From Blautia pseudococcoides (GTDB lineage: Bacteria; Bacillota; Clostridia; Lachnospirales; Lachnospiraceae), in the NCBI RefSeq assembly GCF_001689125.2, contig NZ_CP015405.2, positions 277,001 to 341,000 on the forward strand: a DNA stretch of 64,000 nt. The letters are read 5' to 3'. Under the pieces are notes generated by a model. The model was not told the DNA's origin. It was given only the letters and a program-made list of their open reading frames with translations, and made no database searches. Both the position numbers and the translations under genes were made by a program. The first letter of the stretch is position 1, and each line of letters begins with the position of its first letter. Below are positions 46,277-55,452 of this stretch, piece after piece.

Positions 46277-46836
46277 TACTGCTCAGACTGTTCTATGAGT
46301 TTGCTAAGACAGGGCTTTTTGCTGTGGGAGGAGGGCTTGCCACACTGCCCTTTTTGTATGCCATGTCAGAGAAGACGGGATGGTTTACCTATCAGGATGT
46401 GGCAGATATGATCGCTGTCTCTGAATCCACACCGGGAGCCATGGGGGTAAATATGTCCACGTATGTGGGATTTACCACTGCGGGAGTGCCGGGGGCTGTT
46501 TTAGGGTCTTTGGGGTTGATATTCCCGTCAATTGTGATTATCATAGTAATAAGTAAAGTGCTTCAGAAATTCAAGGATTCCAGGATGGTGCAGGATGCTT
46601 TCTATGGCCTGCGTCCCGCATCTACAGGACTCATTGCGTCGGCAGGGCTTGGGGTTGCAGGGACTGCGCTTTTGAATGCTGAGGTTTATGCTGCAGGAGG
46701 GAATCCAGGGCAGATTTTGAGAGTTCCGCCCATTCTTCTGGCAGCCGCAGTGTTTCTGGCAATGAGAAGGTGGAAGCTTCACCCTGCTGCTTACATTGGG
46801 ATAGCGGCTGCTGCCGGGATATTGTTTCAATTGTGA
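46273..46836 (+). CDS. chromate transporter family protein, second half-size subunit
   Basis: 187 residues with the same fold: VGGGLATLPFLYAMSEKTGW and ESTPGAMGVNMSTYVGF. Partner of the preceding gene (ATGA overlap). The paired arrangement is the usual one in Firmicutes. Confidence 0.9.
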   Translation: MILLRLFYEFAKTGLFAVGGGLATLPFLYAMSEKTGWFTYQDVADMIAVSESTPGAMGVNMSTYVGFTTAGVPGAVLGSLGLIFPSIVIIIVISKVLQKFKDSRMVQDAFYGLRPASTGLIASAGLGVAGTALLNAEVYAAGGNPGQILRVPPILLAAAVFLAMRRWKLHPAAYIGIAAAAGILFQL

Positions 46837-46884
46837 TACGTGGTGCCCGGTCAGCAGAGAAATGCGGGCAGGACGCAGCTTTAG

Positions 46885-47448
46885 ATGGTGTATAAGTGGG
46901 AGGATTTGGGATACTTTCGGATCCTTTTGATTCCGGTGTATGTGCTCCTGTATTATCACGCGGAGTCGGTGAGGGAATATTATATGGCCGCCGTGCTGGT
47001 GGGGATTTCCGGGATCACGGATATGCTGGACGGCAAAGTGGCAAGGCATTTTAACATGATCACAGAGCTTGGCAAAGCGCTGGATCCGGTGGCGGACAAG
47101 CTGACTTTGGGGGCTATGATCCTCTGTCTGGCTTTCCGGTATGAAAACATGCGCTGGCTGGTAGGATTGTTTGTCCTGAAAGAGGGATTTATGGGGATTA
47201 TGGGGCTTGTCCTGTCCCATTACCGGGGCAGGAAGCTGGACGGGGCTAAATGGTATGGAAAGGTCTGTACTGCATTTTCTTATTTGGTAATGTTCGTGCT
47301 GTTTTTCTTCCTGCGGCTGCCGCGCTCTCTGGTAAATGGCCTGATCGTATGCTGCGGTGTCCTCATGGCCGTGACCTGGGTGCTGTATGTGCCGGTGTTT
47401 GTGAAGATGTGGAAAGAAAACAACAACAGGCTTATTGAAAAAGATTAA
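46885..47448 (+). CDS. CDP-alcohol phosphatidyltransferase (PgsA-like)
   Basis: 187 residues with about five membrane segments. The full catalytic motif D-x2-D-G-x2-A-R-x8-G-x3-D-x3-D is present: TDMLDGKVAR, eight residues, then GKALDPVAD (about residues 46-72). Family members transfer a phosphatidyl group from CDP-diacylglycerol to an alcohol; similarity to PgsA suggests glycerol-3-phosphate, but cardiolipin-type or inositol acceptors cannot be excluded. Ribosome site is weak. Confidence 0.85.
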   Translation: MVYKWEDLGYFRILLIPVYVLLYYHAESVREYYMAAVLVGISGITDMLDGKVARHFNMITELGKALDPVADKLTLGAMILCLAFRYENMRWLVGLFVLKEGFMGIMGLVLSHYRGRKLDGAKWYGKVCTAFSYLVMFVLFFFLRLPRSLVNGLIVCCGVLMAVTWVLYVPVFVKMWKENNNRLIEKD

Positions 47449-47488
47449 ATTTTTTGATAAAATATTTATATGTAGTTTTTGATAAGTG

Positions 47489-47519
47489 TTATCTCCCGCC
47501 TCTATAGGTGGAGAGATAA
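47489..47519 (+). other. inverted repeat before the first LacI gene
   Basis: TTATCTC/GAGATAA arms with partly paired CCGCC/GGTGG inside. No T run. It may act as an operator or as a weak end signal for the upstream gene. Confidence 0.4.
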
Positions 47520-47583
47520 GCTGCAGTCGTACTCTGTGTAATTACCGGGCATGGATTGTAACAAATAAAGGGATAGGTCAGTT

Positions 47584-48615
47584 ATGAAAGTAAGTATAAA
47601 AGATATCAGTGAACGCACAGGATTCTCGCCTGCTACCGTTTCCAATGCGCTGAACCACAAAAAAGGGGTCAATGCAGATACGGCAGCCGAGATTTTCCGT
47701 GTTGCGAAAGAGGTGGGGTACATCAGTGAATCGCGTATCGGAAAAATCAAATTCGTTATCTTCAAAAGAAATGGTTTGATTCTGGATGATACGCCTTTTT
47801 TTTCACTTCTGATCGACGGGATCGAAAAAGAGTGCCGGGCTTCCGGCATGGAGATGGTGCTGTGTCATCTGAATTATGAGGATGAGGACTATAAGGAGCA
47901 GGTGAATTGGCTGATCCATGATAATTCCTCCGCGGTGATCATGCTGGGCACAGAACTGATGGAGGAGGATGTGGCTCTGTATAAGAATGCATCCTGCCCG
48001 TTTCTGATGCTGGATTACTGGAGCTGGGATATGAGCTTCAACGGTGTATTGATCAACAATGCGGATTCTGCCCGTATGGCAACAGAATATCTCCTGAGAA
48101 AAGGCCACAGGAAAATAGGGTATCTGAGAGGGGAATTCCGGATCAAAGCCTTTCGTTCCCGGGCAGTGGGGTATGCCACTGCTTTGAATAAGAGTGGAAT
48201 TGTCCCGGAAAAGAAATATACGGTTACACTGTCCACCACTATCAATGGAGCTTATGAGGACATGAGGACATATCTTGAGACAAAACCGGAGCTTCCCACC
48301 GCTTTTTTTGCAGATAATGATATGGTTGCTCTGGGGGCGATCAGAGCTCTGCAGGAAAAGGGATATGAGGTGCCCGGGGATATTTCTGTGGTGGGGTTTG
48401 ATGACCTGCCATTCTGTGAGATCGCCAATCCGCCTTTGACCACACTCCGTGTTCCGAAACAGGAGATGGGGCGGGTGGCAGTCAGAAGAATCCTGGAAGT
48501 GATCAACGGAACCGATAAAATCAAAACAAAGACCCAGGTCTGCACTAATTTTGTGGAGCGGGACAGTGTAAAGGATTTGAAAGGCAGAAACGGCGGTGAC
48601 GGCAATGAAGGTTAA
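47584..48615 (+). CDS. LacI-family regulator (paralogue of the one at 55453)
   Basis: 343 residues. Helix-turn-helix SIKDISERTGFSPATVSNAL, hinge, then a sugar-binding effector domain (MLDYWSWDMSFNGVLINNAD; FFADNDMVALGAIRALQEKG; VVGFDDLPFCEI). By eye about three quarters of the first 60 residues are identical to the LacI protein at 55453-56457, and close similarity continues after that. The next regulator gene overlaps its end. Target unknown; the paralogy suggests an operator shared with the sugar operon downstream. Confidence 0.9.
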   Translation: MKVSIKDISERTGFSPATVSNALNHKKGVNADTAAEIFRVAKEVGYISESRIGKIKFVIFKRNGLILDDTPFFSLLIDGIEKECRASGMEMVLCHLNYEDEDYKEQVNWLIHDNSSAVIMLGTELMEEDVALYKNASCPFLMLDYWSWDMSFNGVLINNADSARMATEYLLRKGHRKIGYLRGEFRIKAFRSRAVGYATALNKSGIVPEKKYTVTLSTTINGAYEDMRTYLETKPELPTAFFADNDMVALGAIRALQEKGYEVPGDISVVGFDDLPFCEIANPPLTTLRVPKQEMGRVAVRRILEVINGTDKIKTKTQVCTNFVERDSVKDLKGRNGGDGNEG

Positions 48616-49600
48616 GTCAAAAGAGGTGGCGGAGGCCCTGGGTGTGTCCACTGCTACGGTGTCCCTTGCCATCAACGGGAAACCGGGGGTAAATGAGGAG
48701 ACAAGAAAGCGGATTCTGGAATACATCAGCGGACAGCAGGGGAAAGACGTGGCGAAAGGCACCTTTGTGAAACTGATCATTTTTGAAAATTCTCCCCGGG
48801 TGTTGTCTGGGGGGATGGGGTCTTTCTTCAGAATTACCTATGTGGAGAGTGTGGAGCGCCTCCAGAAGGATAGATTGGAAGTCCGGCTTGTCTATGCGTA
48901 CGGCAACGAGGAGCTGAAGGAGGCTCTGTTGAAAAGCAATTCGGATGGCACAAGGGGGATACTGCTGCGGGCAGATGAATTCGGGGAAAACGATTACGAG
49001 CTGCTTTCTTTGTGCAGGATTCCCATTGTCATGAGTGACTGCGACCCCAGGGAGTATGATTGGAATACTGTGAATTTTAATAACCGGCAGGCGGTTTTTA
49101 AAGGGATGGATCATCTGAAAGCACATGGATGCAGAAGGATCGTCTATTTTCAAAATAAGGAGACTATCTACAATTTCCGGGCAAGGAGAGAAGCCTTTTG
49201 GGAATATCTGTGCAGGAACCCGGAAATTGAGGGGAGTTTTTGGGAGACGGGAAATGAGAGGGAACAGATTGAGGAGAGGGCAGCAAATTACATGAAGGGC
49301 TGTGAGGTACTGCCGGATGCGGTATTTCTTGAGAATTTCCTGGTCTCCGTGGGGACGGCCCAGTCACTGATGAAGCTGGGAATATCTGTGCCGGATGAGA
49401 TTTCCCTATTGGGTATTGACGCCATTCCGGATACGGTACTTTTACCCTATAAACTAACTCATTTTGAAGTGCCTCATAAAAAGAGAAGCGTGCTGATGGC
49501 AGAACTTCTGCTGGAGTTAATGAGCCGGGTGGATGACGGGTATGGACGCGTTGTTCTGGTGAATGAAAAAATGATATTGGGGAATAGTGTGAAAATGTAA
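48605..49600 (+). CDS. LacI-family regulator, divergent
   Basis: 331 residues. SKEVAEALGVSTATVSLAIN helix-turn-helix, a short hinge, and an effector domain that is only weakly like other LacI proteins until VPDEISLLGIDAIPDTVL. Start at 48605 rather than 48596, since the GGCGGTG motif lies before it. Overlaps the preceding regulator by 11 bases, so the two are co-expressed. Tandem overlapping LacI genes are uncommon. Confidence 0.85.
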   Translation: MKVKSKEVAEALGVSTATVSLAINGKPGVNEETRKRILEYISGQQGKDVAKGTFVKLIIFENSPRVLSGGMGSFFRITYVESVERLQKDRLEVRLVYAYGNEELKEALLKSNSDGTRGILLRADEFGENDYELLSLCRIPIVMSDCDPREYDWNTVNFNNRQAVFKGMDHLKAHGCRRIVYFQNKETIYNFRARREAFWEYLCRNPEIEGSFWETGNEREQIEERAANYMKGCEVLPDAVFLENFLVSVGTAQSLMKLGISVPDEISLLGIDAIPDTVLLPYKLTHFEVPHKKRSVLMAELLLELMSRVDDGYGRVVLVNEKMILGNSVKM

Positions 49601-50295
49601 AGGATAATGCGGGGAAGTGAAGGACGGCAGGGGAAAGCTTGTGCTGGAGGAGGGGAGATCCAGATTTCATTATCCATTATCTCCAGCAAATATCCGTCTG
49701 TCACTTGTTCGGCAAATCTGCTCATGATTTCATTAAATTCCAATGCAGTTTCAATTTTCTTAGGAAAACGGATCGAGGTTTCAAAGTCATCCGCCAGGGA
49801 TAAACCGGCTTCTTTGCCGATTTCCTGCCACTCCTGTTTAGTATAAAATTTAATATGTCCGTCTTTTTTCATCTGCATGTAGGCGTCTACAAAGCCTTCC
49901 GTATCATTATCATTGGGGGCCGGGTCGGACAGGAAGAAAATTCCGCCGGGTTTAAGAACTCTGCTGATTTCCGAAAAAGTGTTGACAAAACCAAGTTTTT
50001 TCAAGCCTTCAGACTCGGCGCACTCCCGGTTCTTATCTAATGCTTCTTCGACAATATCCAGGCCTGTAACTTGTGCGTCCGGGTATTTCCGGGCAAGAGG
50101 GAAGGCAAGATAGCCGGTTCCGGTACCTAAATCCAGTATGTTCATGCTGCCCGTTACTTTTATGGCATTTAATATCAGCATAAGATGCGTCTCGTCCTGC
50201 GTCTGTTTGTCATAATAGGTTCCTGATTTAAAACTTTCTTCAAAACATCTCTTTGTTTTTTCAATACTTTCAAATGTTTTCTGCAGCATTTTCAT
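49474..50295 (-). pseudogene. internally deleted SAM-dependent methyltransferase
   Basis: The frame opens well (GGGAGA before ATG 50295) with MNILDLGTGTGYLAFPLARK (SAM motif I) and VTGLDIVEEAL (motif II). After LKKLGFV it jumps to NTFSEISRVLKPGG, skipping roughly 30 residues that in relatives contain the acidic loop and the RYALHHF stretch. From about 49655 the protein leaves the family (after NEIWIS) and reads through into the 3' end of the LacI gene on the other strand. Deletion plus lost C-terminus suggest it is inactive. Confidence 0.75.
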
Positions 50296-50594
50296 TTTCT
50301 CCCTGGTTTTCCTGCTTATTTACTCATTAATCTATCATAAAGTCCGTTCTATGTCTGTAAGAAAATGCTGCAGTTATAGGAAGTGGGACATAATTCCTGT
50401 ATGTTTTTTTGTATAAAATAAGTTGAGATTTATATAAAATATGATCTGGATTTATTTATGTAAAAATTTATATAAAACTTTAACTAAACACTCTAAAAAA
50501 GGTAAAGTGGTAAAAAAATAGCAAAAATATATGTGAAAAATGCATAAAAAAGCTATGTTAATATTATGAAAATGAGCAAAAAGTAAAAAGGTGC

Positions 50595-50623
50595 TTGAAA
50601 TATATATAAACGAATGCTAAAAT
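50595..50623 (+). promoter_or_regulatory. promoter of the putative apioside operon
   Basis: TTGAAA, 17-base spacer, TAAAAT. The region 50340-50710 is very A/T-rich with many A tracts and holds no gene that I can see. Confidence 0.7.
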
Positions 50624-50689
50624 AAATTTAAATCAAGAGCAAAAAAGTTTAAATAAACGACGTCGATATTTAAATAAAAGCAAAAGCGA

Positions 50690-50708
50690 TTTAAACAATT
50701 TGTTTAAA
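50690..50708 (+). promoter_or_regulatory. palindromic operator candidate before the binding-protein gene
   Basis: TTTAAACA-ATT-TGTTTAAA, perfect 8-bp arms, 20 bases upstream of the ATG. A second palindrome, CGACGTCG (50658-50665), lies between it and the promoter. Either could be a LacI-family site. Confidence 0.55.
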
Positions 50709-50727
50709 AATTCAGGGAGGATTCAAA

Positions 50728-52026
50728 ATGAAAATTAAAAAAGTAATGGCATTGGCAATGGCATCAGCAATGGTTATGTCTATGGCGCTTTCAGGATGCG
50801 GAAGTGACGGCGGTTCCGAGAGTAAAGAGAGCAGCAGTTCAGGGGGAAATTCCAAGAGCGGGGCTACAGAGGTTACATTCTGGACACTGAATACCAGGCA
50901 GAATGCAGTGGACCCTATTGTGGAAGCGTTCAACAAAGCCAATGATGATGTTAAAGTAACCGTTTCCTATTATGATACGGACGGGATCAAGGATGCCTGT
51001 AAAGTTGCCGCTTCTTCAAAAACCCTTCCGAATATGTGGTTCAACTGGGGGGGAAGTCTGGGCGGCTTCTATGCAGAGAACGGCCTTACCTATGACCTGA
51101 CACAGTACGCTGAGGAAAATAAATGGAGTGAGAAATTCACACAGACTTCCATGGACCTGTGTACATTAGACGGAAAGCTTTGCGGTTATCCTACAAGCTA
51201 TAATGTTCTGGGAATTTACTATAGAAAAGATATTTTCGAGCAGTACGGCATAGAAGTGCCGGCCACGTTTGAAGATTTTGAAACAGCCTGTGCAACGTTA
51301 AAAGAAAACGGCATTACACCCATTTCCACCGCAGGTCTTAACGGCTGGCATACCATGCGTTTTGTTGAACTTCTCATTGAACATTACGCAGGTTCAGAAC
51401 TTCATGACAAGATGAATACATTTGATGAGAGCTATGACAACGACGCAGTGGTACAGGCTTTGGCAAAATATCAGGAGTTCTGTGATAAAGGTTACTTCCC
51501 GGATGGATTCCTGACCCAGGACCCCAATGATACCCTGATCGGTATGGCAAATGGCCAGTGCGCCATGGATATCCAGGGCCAGTGGCAGGATGGAAAAATT
51601 ATTCAGGAAGGCCTTGATATGGACCAGTACGGCGTGTTTGCATTCCCAAGCGGAGAGACAAACAGAATGTCCGCATTTGCAGAGATGACACAGTTTAATG
51701 CGGATAATACGGACGAAGAACTGGAAGCCTGCATGCGCTTTACAGATTACTATTACAATAAAGAAAATACAGAAAAATATGCTGAATATTATAACCTTCC
51801 TCTCCCTGTAGTGGGCGCAGAAATGCCGGAAGGGCAGCCAAATGTACCTGTACTGTTAGAGACATCCGAGAAAAACGGCATCTTTACCATCACAGACCAG
51901 GCATTCCCCACAGAGGTTGCTGACGTGCTGTTCAATGCCCAGGACGCTATCGCCAATGGTCAGATGACACCGGAAGACGGAGCAAAGAGTATCCAGGAGG
52001 CGATCGAGGCTTACAATAACAAATAA
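50728..52026 (+). CDS. sugar ABC transporter substrate-binding lipoprotein (apioside operon)
   Basis: 432 residues. Lipoprotein signal with Cys24 (ALSGC), a Ser/Gly/Lys spacer, then an extracellular solute-binding domain of the MalE/UgpB class (VTFWTLNTRQNAVDPIVEAF; MANGQCAMDIQGQWQ). AGGGAGG lies before the ATG. First gene of the operon that leads to a DUF5060/DUF4038 glycosidase, so the ligand is probably a plant-derived glycoside or oligosaccharide. Confidence 0.92.
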   Translation: MKIKKVMALAMASAMVMSMALSGCGSDGGSESKESSSSGGNSKSGATEVTFWTLNTRQNAVDPIVEAFNKANDDVKVTVSYYDTDGIKDACKVAASSKTLPNMWFNWGGSLGGFYAENGLTYDLTQYAEENKWSEKFTQTSMDLCTLDGKLCGYPTSYNVLGIYYRKDIFEQYGIEVPATFEDFETACATLKENGITPISTAGLNGWHTMRFVELLIEHYAGSELHDKMNTFDESYDNDAVVQALAKYQEFCDKGYFPDGFLTQDPNDTLIGMANGQCAMDIQGQWQDGKIIQEGLDMDQYGVFAFPSGETNRMSAFAEMTQFNADNTDEELEACMRFTDYYYNKENTEKYAEYYNLPLPVVGAEMPEGQPNVPVLLETSEKNGIFTITDQAFPTEVADVLFNAQDAIANGQMTPEDGAKSIQEAIEAYNNK

Positions 52027-52054
52027 CTATAATTAAGAGGATTTTCTTACGGTC

Positions 52055-52085
52055 AGCGGAGGAGTTGAGGCGCTCCTCCGCTTTC
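52055..52085 (+). terminator. hairpin between binding-protein and permease genes
   Basis: AGCGGAGGAG/CTCCTCCGCT stem, 8-base loop, weak tail (TTCC). Likely an attenuator or mRNA-stabilising stem that raises binding-protein levels. Confidence 0.6.
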
Positions 52086-52125
52086 CGAAAACCACTGTGC
52101 TGACCAAACAGATTGGAGTGAAACC

Positions 52126-53007
52126 ATGAAAAATAAGAAAAACTATACCAGGACAGATAAAGCCGCGTATTTCTTCCTGCTCCCGGCGGCGGTCATCTAT
52201 TTATCCGTGATCGTGGCACCTGTGTGCTATTCCTTCTTTATCAGCCTGTTCAAATGGAACGGTATCGGCGAGAAACAGTTTGTAGGCTTATCTAATTACA
52301 TAAATCTCTTTAAAGGCGACAAAATCTTTCATACGGCAATCATCAACAACCTGATCTGGATTGTTTTGACTATATTTGTGACTATGACTATTGCACTGCT
52401 TTTTGCGGTGATACTGAGCAAACAGTTTAAAGGACGTACATTTTTCAGGGGCTTTTTCTATTTTCCGTGTGTCATCGCACCCATTGCGGTGGCTATTATC
52501 TGGAGATGGATCTACAACCCCAATATTGGCTTTATCAATGAATTTTTCAAAGCACTGGGGATCAACTTCTCCCAAGGATGGATATCGGACCCAAATGTCA
52601 GCATCTATGCCGTATTCGCGGCAGCTCTGTGGCAGGCCATCGGACAGCCCATGATCTTGTTTCTGGCAGGTCTGCAGGCTATCTCACCGGATGTTCTGGA
52701 GGCTGCCACTATTGACGGCGCCAACGGAATTGAACAGTTTTTCCTGATCAAAGTACCGCTCCTTAAGGATACCTTTGTCATTGTTATCGCCACGCTGATC
52801 GTGGCAGCTATGAAGGTTTACGATGTGGTACAGGGTCTTACCGGCGGCGGTCCCAACAATGCCACCCAGATGCTTTCCACCTATATGTATTCACAGGTGT
52901 TCCAGTACAATAACGTGGGATACGGAACAGCAGTTGCCTGTATTATGGTACTTATGATGATGATCGTTATCATTCCTTATGTATCCTTTACAGCAAAAGA
53001 AGATTAG
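52126..53007 (+). CDS. sugar ABC permease, MalF type
   Basis: 293 residues, six membrane segments, EAA motif LEAATIDGANGIEQFFLIKV at about residues 191-210. GGAGTG lies before the ATG. Partner of the next permease. The operon has no ATPase gene, as in the galactoside operon. Confidence 0.93.
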   Translation: MKNKKNYTRTDKAAYFFLLPAAVIYLSVIVAPVCYSFFISLFKWNGIGEKQFVGLSNYINLFKGDKIFHTAIINNLIWIVLTIFVTMTIALLFAVILSKQFKGRTFFRGFFYFPCVIAPIAVAIIWRWIYNPNIGFINEFFKALGINFSQGWISDPNVSIYAVFAAALWQAIGQPMILFLAGLQAISPDVLEAATIDGANGIEQFFLIKVPLLKDTFVIVIATLIVAAMKVYDVVQGLTGGGPNNATQMLSTYMYSQVFQYNNVGYGTAVACIMVLMMMIVIIPYVSFTAKED

Positions 53008-53022
53008 CGGGGAGGGATTATC

Positions 53023-53862
53023 GTGGAAGGAAAAACAAAGAAAATCACAAAAAAAGCAGTATTATATCTTGTTCTGATCATCCTGGCGCTTATCTGGGTA
53101 GTACCCATGTTCACACTGGTGGCAACAGCGGTCAAGAGTAAATCTGATTTCTACAGCGGCGCGGGATTGTTCAGCATGCCGGCACATGTTGCCTGGGACA
53201 ACTTTGTCAATGCCATTACAAAAGGCCGGCTGTTCACTTATATGAAAAACGACCTGATCGTATCCTGTTTAAAAGTGCCTCTGGGAATTTTCATTGAGGC
53301 CCTGGCAGCCTTTGCCCTGACCAGGCTGGAGATCAGGCATAAAACGGGAACTTTTATCTTCTTCCTCATTGGAATGATGCTTCCCATGCAGACAGCCCTG
53401 GTACCGATCAATGTGATCTACAGCAAGCTGGGCCTGCTGAATTCTTACTTTGGACTGTTCTATGTATATGTGGGCTTCGGTATCTCCTTTGGTATTCTGA
53501 TCCTGCGGGGCTTTTTCAACGGTGTCCCCAGGGAGCTTGACGAGGCGGCATACATTGACGGATGCAACAAATGGCAGTTGTTTTATAAAATTATCTTCCC
53601 GGTGGCAAAGCCTGCTGTGGCAACACTGATCATCACAGACTTTTTGTCCACATGGAATGAGTACCTGCTGGCAAGTGTTATCATCAATGATAATATGAAG
53701 AAAACCGTTCCGGTAGGTATCATGACCTTCGTGGGCGAGCATGGAACAGATTACGGCTATCTGTGCGCGGGCGTGCTGATCTCCGTTGTTCCGGTGCTGA
53801 TCGTGTATCTGATTTTCCAGAGACATTTTGTGGAAGGCATGGCCGGTGCTGTAAAAGCCTGA
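53023..53862 (+). CDS. sugar ABC permease, MalG type
   Basis: 279 residues, six membrane segments, EAA motif LDEAAYIDGCNKWQLFYKII at about residues 173-192. GTG start after GGGAGGG. Thirty bases before the glycosidase gene, so in one unit with it. Confidence 0.92.
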   Translation: MEGKTKKITKKAVLYLVLIILALIWVVPMFTLVATAVKSKSDFYSGAGLFSMPAHVAWDNFVNAITKGRLFTYMKNDLIVSCLKVPLGIFIEALAAFALTRLEIRHKTGTFIFFLIGMMLPMQTALVPINVIYSKLGLLNSYFGLFYVYVGFGISFGILILRGFFNGVPRELDEAAYIDGCNKWQLFYKIIFPVAKPAVATLIITDFLSTWNEYLLASVIINDNMKKTVPVGIMTFVGEHGTDYGYLCAGVLISVVPVLIVYLIFQRHFVEGMAGAVKA

Positions 53863-53892
53863 CCGTTTAAAGAAAAAAATTGGAGGTAGAGT

Positions 53893-55431
53893 ATGGAGAC
53901 AATGAAGTACAAAAAACAGGTGGAAAAATGGGATGTTTTTGAGGTGGAGATCCAGGGCCCCGCAGCGGGAAATCCATTCACGGACTATGAAGTGACAGGA
54001 ACCTTTGAGAGCAAAAATGAGTGCACAGAAGCGGACGGCTTTTACGACGGGGACGGTATCTATAAAGTGCGGTTTATGCCCTCCTTTGAGGAGGAATATA
54101 CCTTCAGGATCCGTGCGGGATTCTTGGATGCCGACCTGGTGGGACGCTTTACAGCCACAGCTCCCGGAAAGGACAATCACGGTCCTGTGAGAGTGGCGAA
54201 TACATTCCATTTTGCGTACGAGGACGGCACACCTTATTACTCTGTGGGAACGACCTGCTATGTGTGGGACCTGCAGTCCGACGAACTGATCGGGAAGACA
54301 CTTAAGACTTTAAAGGAGAGCGCTTTTAATAAGATACGGTTCTGCGTTTTCCCGAAACATTATGACTATAACCTGGGGGAACCGCGCTCCTATCCTTACC
54401 AGGGAACCCCTATGGATTCCAGTGTGCTCACAAAGGAGAACTTCCAGGAATACACAGGAAGAAGTGAGGGAAATGACTGGGATTTTACCAGATTCAACAC
54501 GGAACATTTCAGACATATAGAGAAATGCATTGAGGTCCTCAGAGACTTAGGCATCGAGGCGGACCTGATCGTCATGCATCCTTATGACCGCTGGGGATTT
54601 TCCTGCATGAAGCCTGAGGAGGATGACCTTTACTGGAAGTATGTGATCGCCCGGTTTGCCGCCTACAGAAATATCTGGTGGTCTCTGGCCAATGAATTTG
54701 ACCTGTTTGAGGAAAAGAACGTGGAAGACTGGGAGCGTTATGCGAAAATCATCTGCGAAAAAGACCCGTACAAACATCTGCGTTCCATCCACAACTGCAG
54801 AAATTTCTACGACCACAACCGCCCATGGATCACGCACTGCAGCATCCAGAGGCAGGATATATACAAATCCGCAGAGATGGTCAATGAATGGCGAGAGAAG
54901 TACAAAAAGCCTGTTGTACTGGATGAGATCGCCTACGAGGGAAATATCCAGCACGGCTGGGGAAATATAAGCGGAGAGGAGATGCTGCGCAGATTCTGGG
55001 AGGCTGCTGTGCGGGGCGGGTATCCGGGACACGGAGAGACATATATGCATCCCCAGGATATCCTCTGGTGGTCACACGGCGGGGAACTTCACGGGGAGAG
55101 CCACAAACGTTTCGGATTCCTTCTGAATGTCATGAAGGAGACGCCGGGCATTGGACTTATGCCTTATGAAAAATGCGGCTGGGATGAAGTGTGTGCCGTA
55201 CCTGAGGAGAGTACATCCCTGATCAAGGCTGTAAAAGAGTATTATCTGTTTTATTACAGCTTCATGCGCCCTTCCTTCCGGGATTTTTACTTTGACGATG
55301 AGACCGCGTTTGAAGTCCGCGTGCTGGATACCTGGAATATGACTGTGGAGAACAGAGGCATCCATAAAGGGAAATTCAGAGTTGAGCTGCCGGGAAAACA
55401 GTACATGGCAGTGCAGATAAAAAAAGCATAA
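53893..55431 (+). CDS. DUF5060/DUF4038/DUF5605 TIM-barrel glycosidase, apiosidase-like
   Basis: 512 residues, no signal peptide. N-terminal DUF5060 beta domain (residues ~8-90, WDVFEVEIQGPAAGNPFTDY), a DUF4038-like TIM barrel (residues ~100-430) and a short C-terminal DUF5605-like beta domain. Clan-A retaining residues are visible: acid/base Glu268 in WWSLANEFD and nucleophile Glu345 in VLDEIAYEG. DUF4038 is the domain of GH140 apiosidases, which cut apiose from rhamnogalacturonan II; other members are uncharacterised. Position after an ABC importer and before isomerase, transketolase and kinase genes suggests it frees a pentose inside the cell. Apiose is the leading guess, not proven. Confidence 0.8.
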   Translation: METMKYKKQVEKWDVFEVEIQGPAAGNPFTDYEVTGTFESKNECTEADGFYDGDGIYKVRFMPSFEEEYTFRIRAGFLDADLVGRFTATAPGKDNHGPVRVANTFHFAYEDGTPYYSVGTTCYVWDLQSDELIGKTLKTLKESAFNKIRFCVFPKHYDYNLGEPRSYPYQGTPMDSSVLTKENFQEYTGRSEGNDWDFTRFNTEHFRHIEKCIEVLRDLGIEADLIVMHPYDRWGFSCMKPEEDDLYWKYVIARFAAYRNIWWSLANEFDLFEEKNVEDWERYAKIICEKDPYKHLRSIHNCRNFYDHNRPWITHCSIQRQDIYKSAEMVNEWREKYKKPVVLDEIAYEGNIQHGWGNISGEEMLRRFWEAAVRGGYPGHGETYMHPQDILWWSHGGELHGESHKRFGFLLNVMKETPGIGLMPYEKCGWDEVCAVPEESTSLIKAVKEYYLFYYSFMRPSFRDFYFDDETAFEVRVLDTWNMTVENRGIHKGKFRVELPGKQYMAVQIKKA

Positions 55432-55452
55432 GATTTCGTTGGAGGTGAGACG

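Noticed and set aside
53269..54210. 313-codon minus-strand frame
   Set aside because: Shadow of the permease and glycosidase genes, with no ribosome site.
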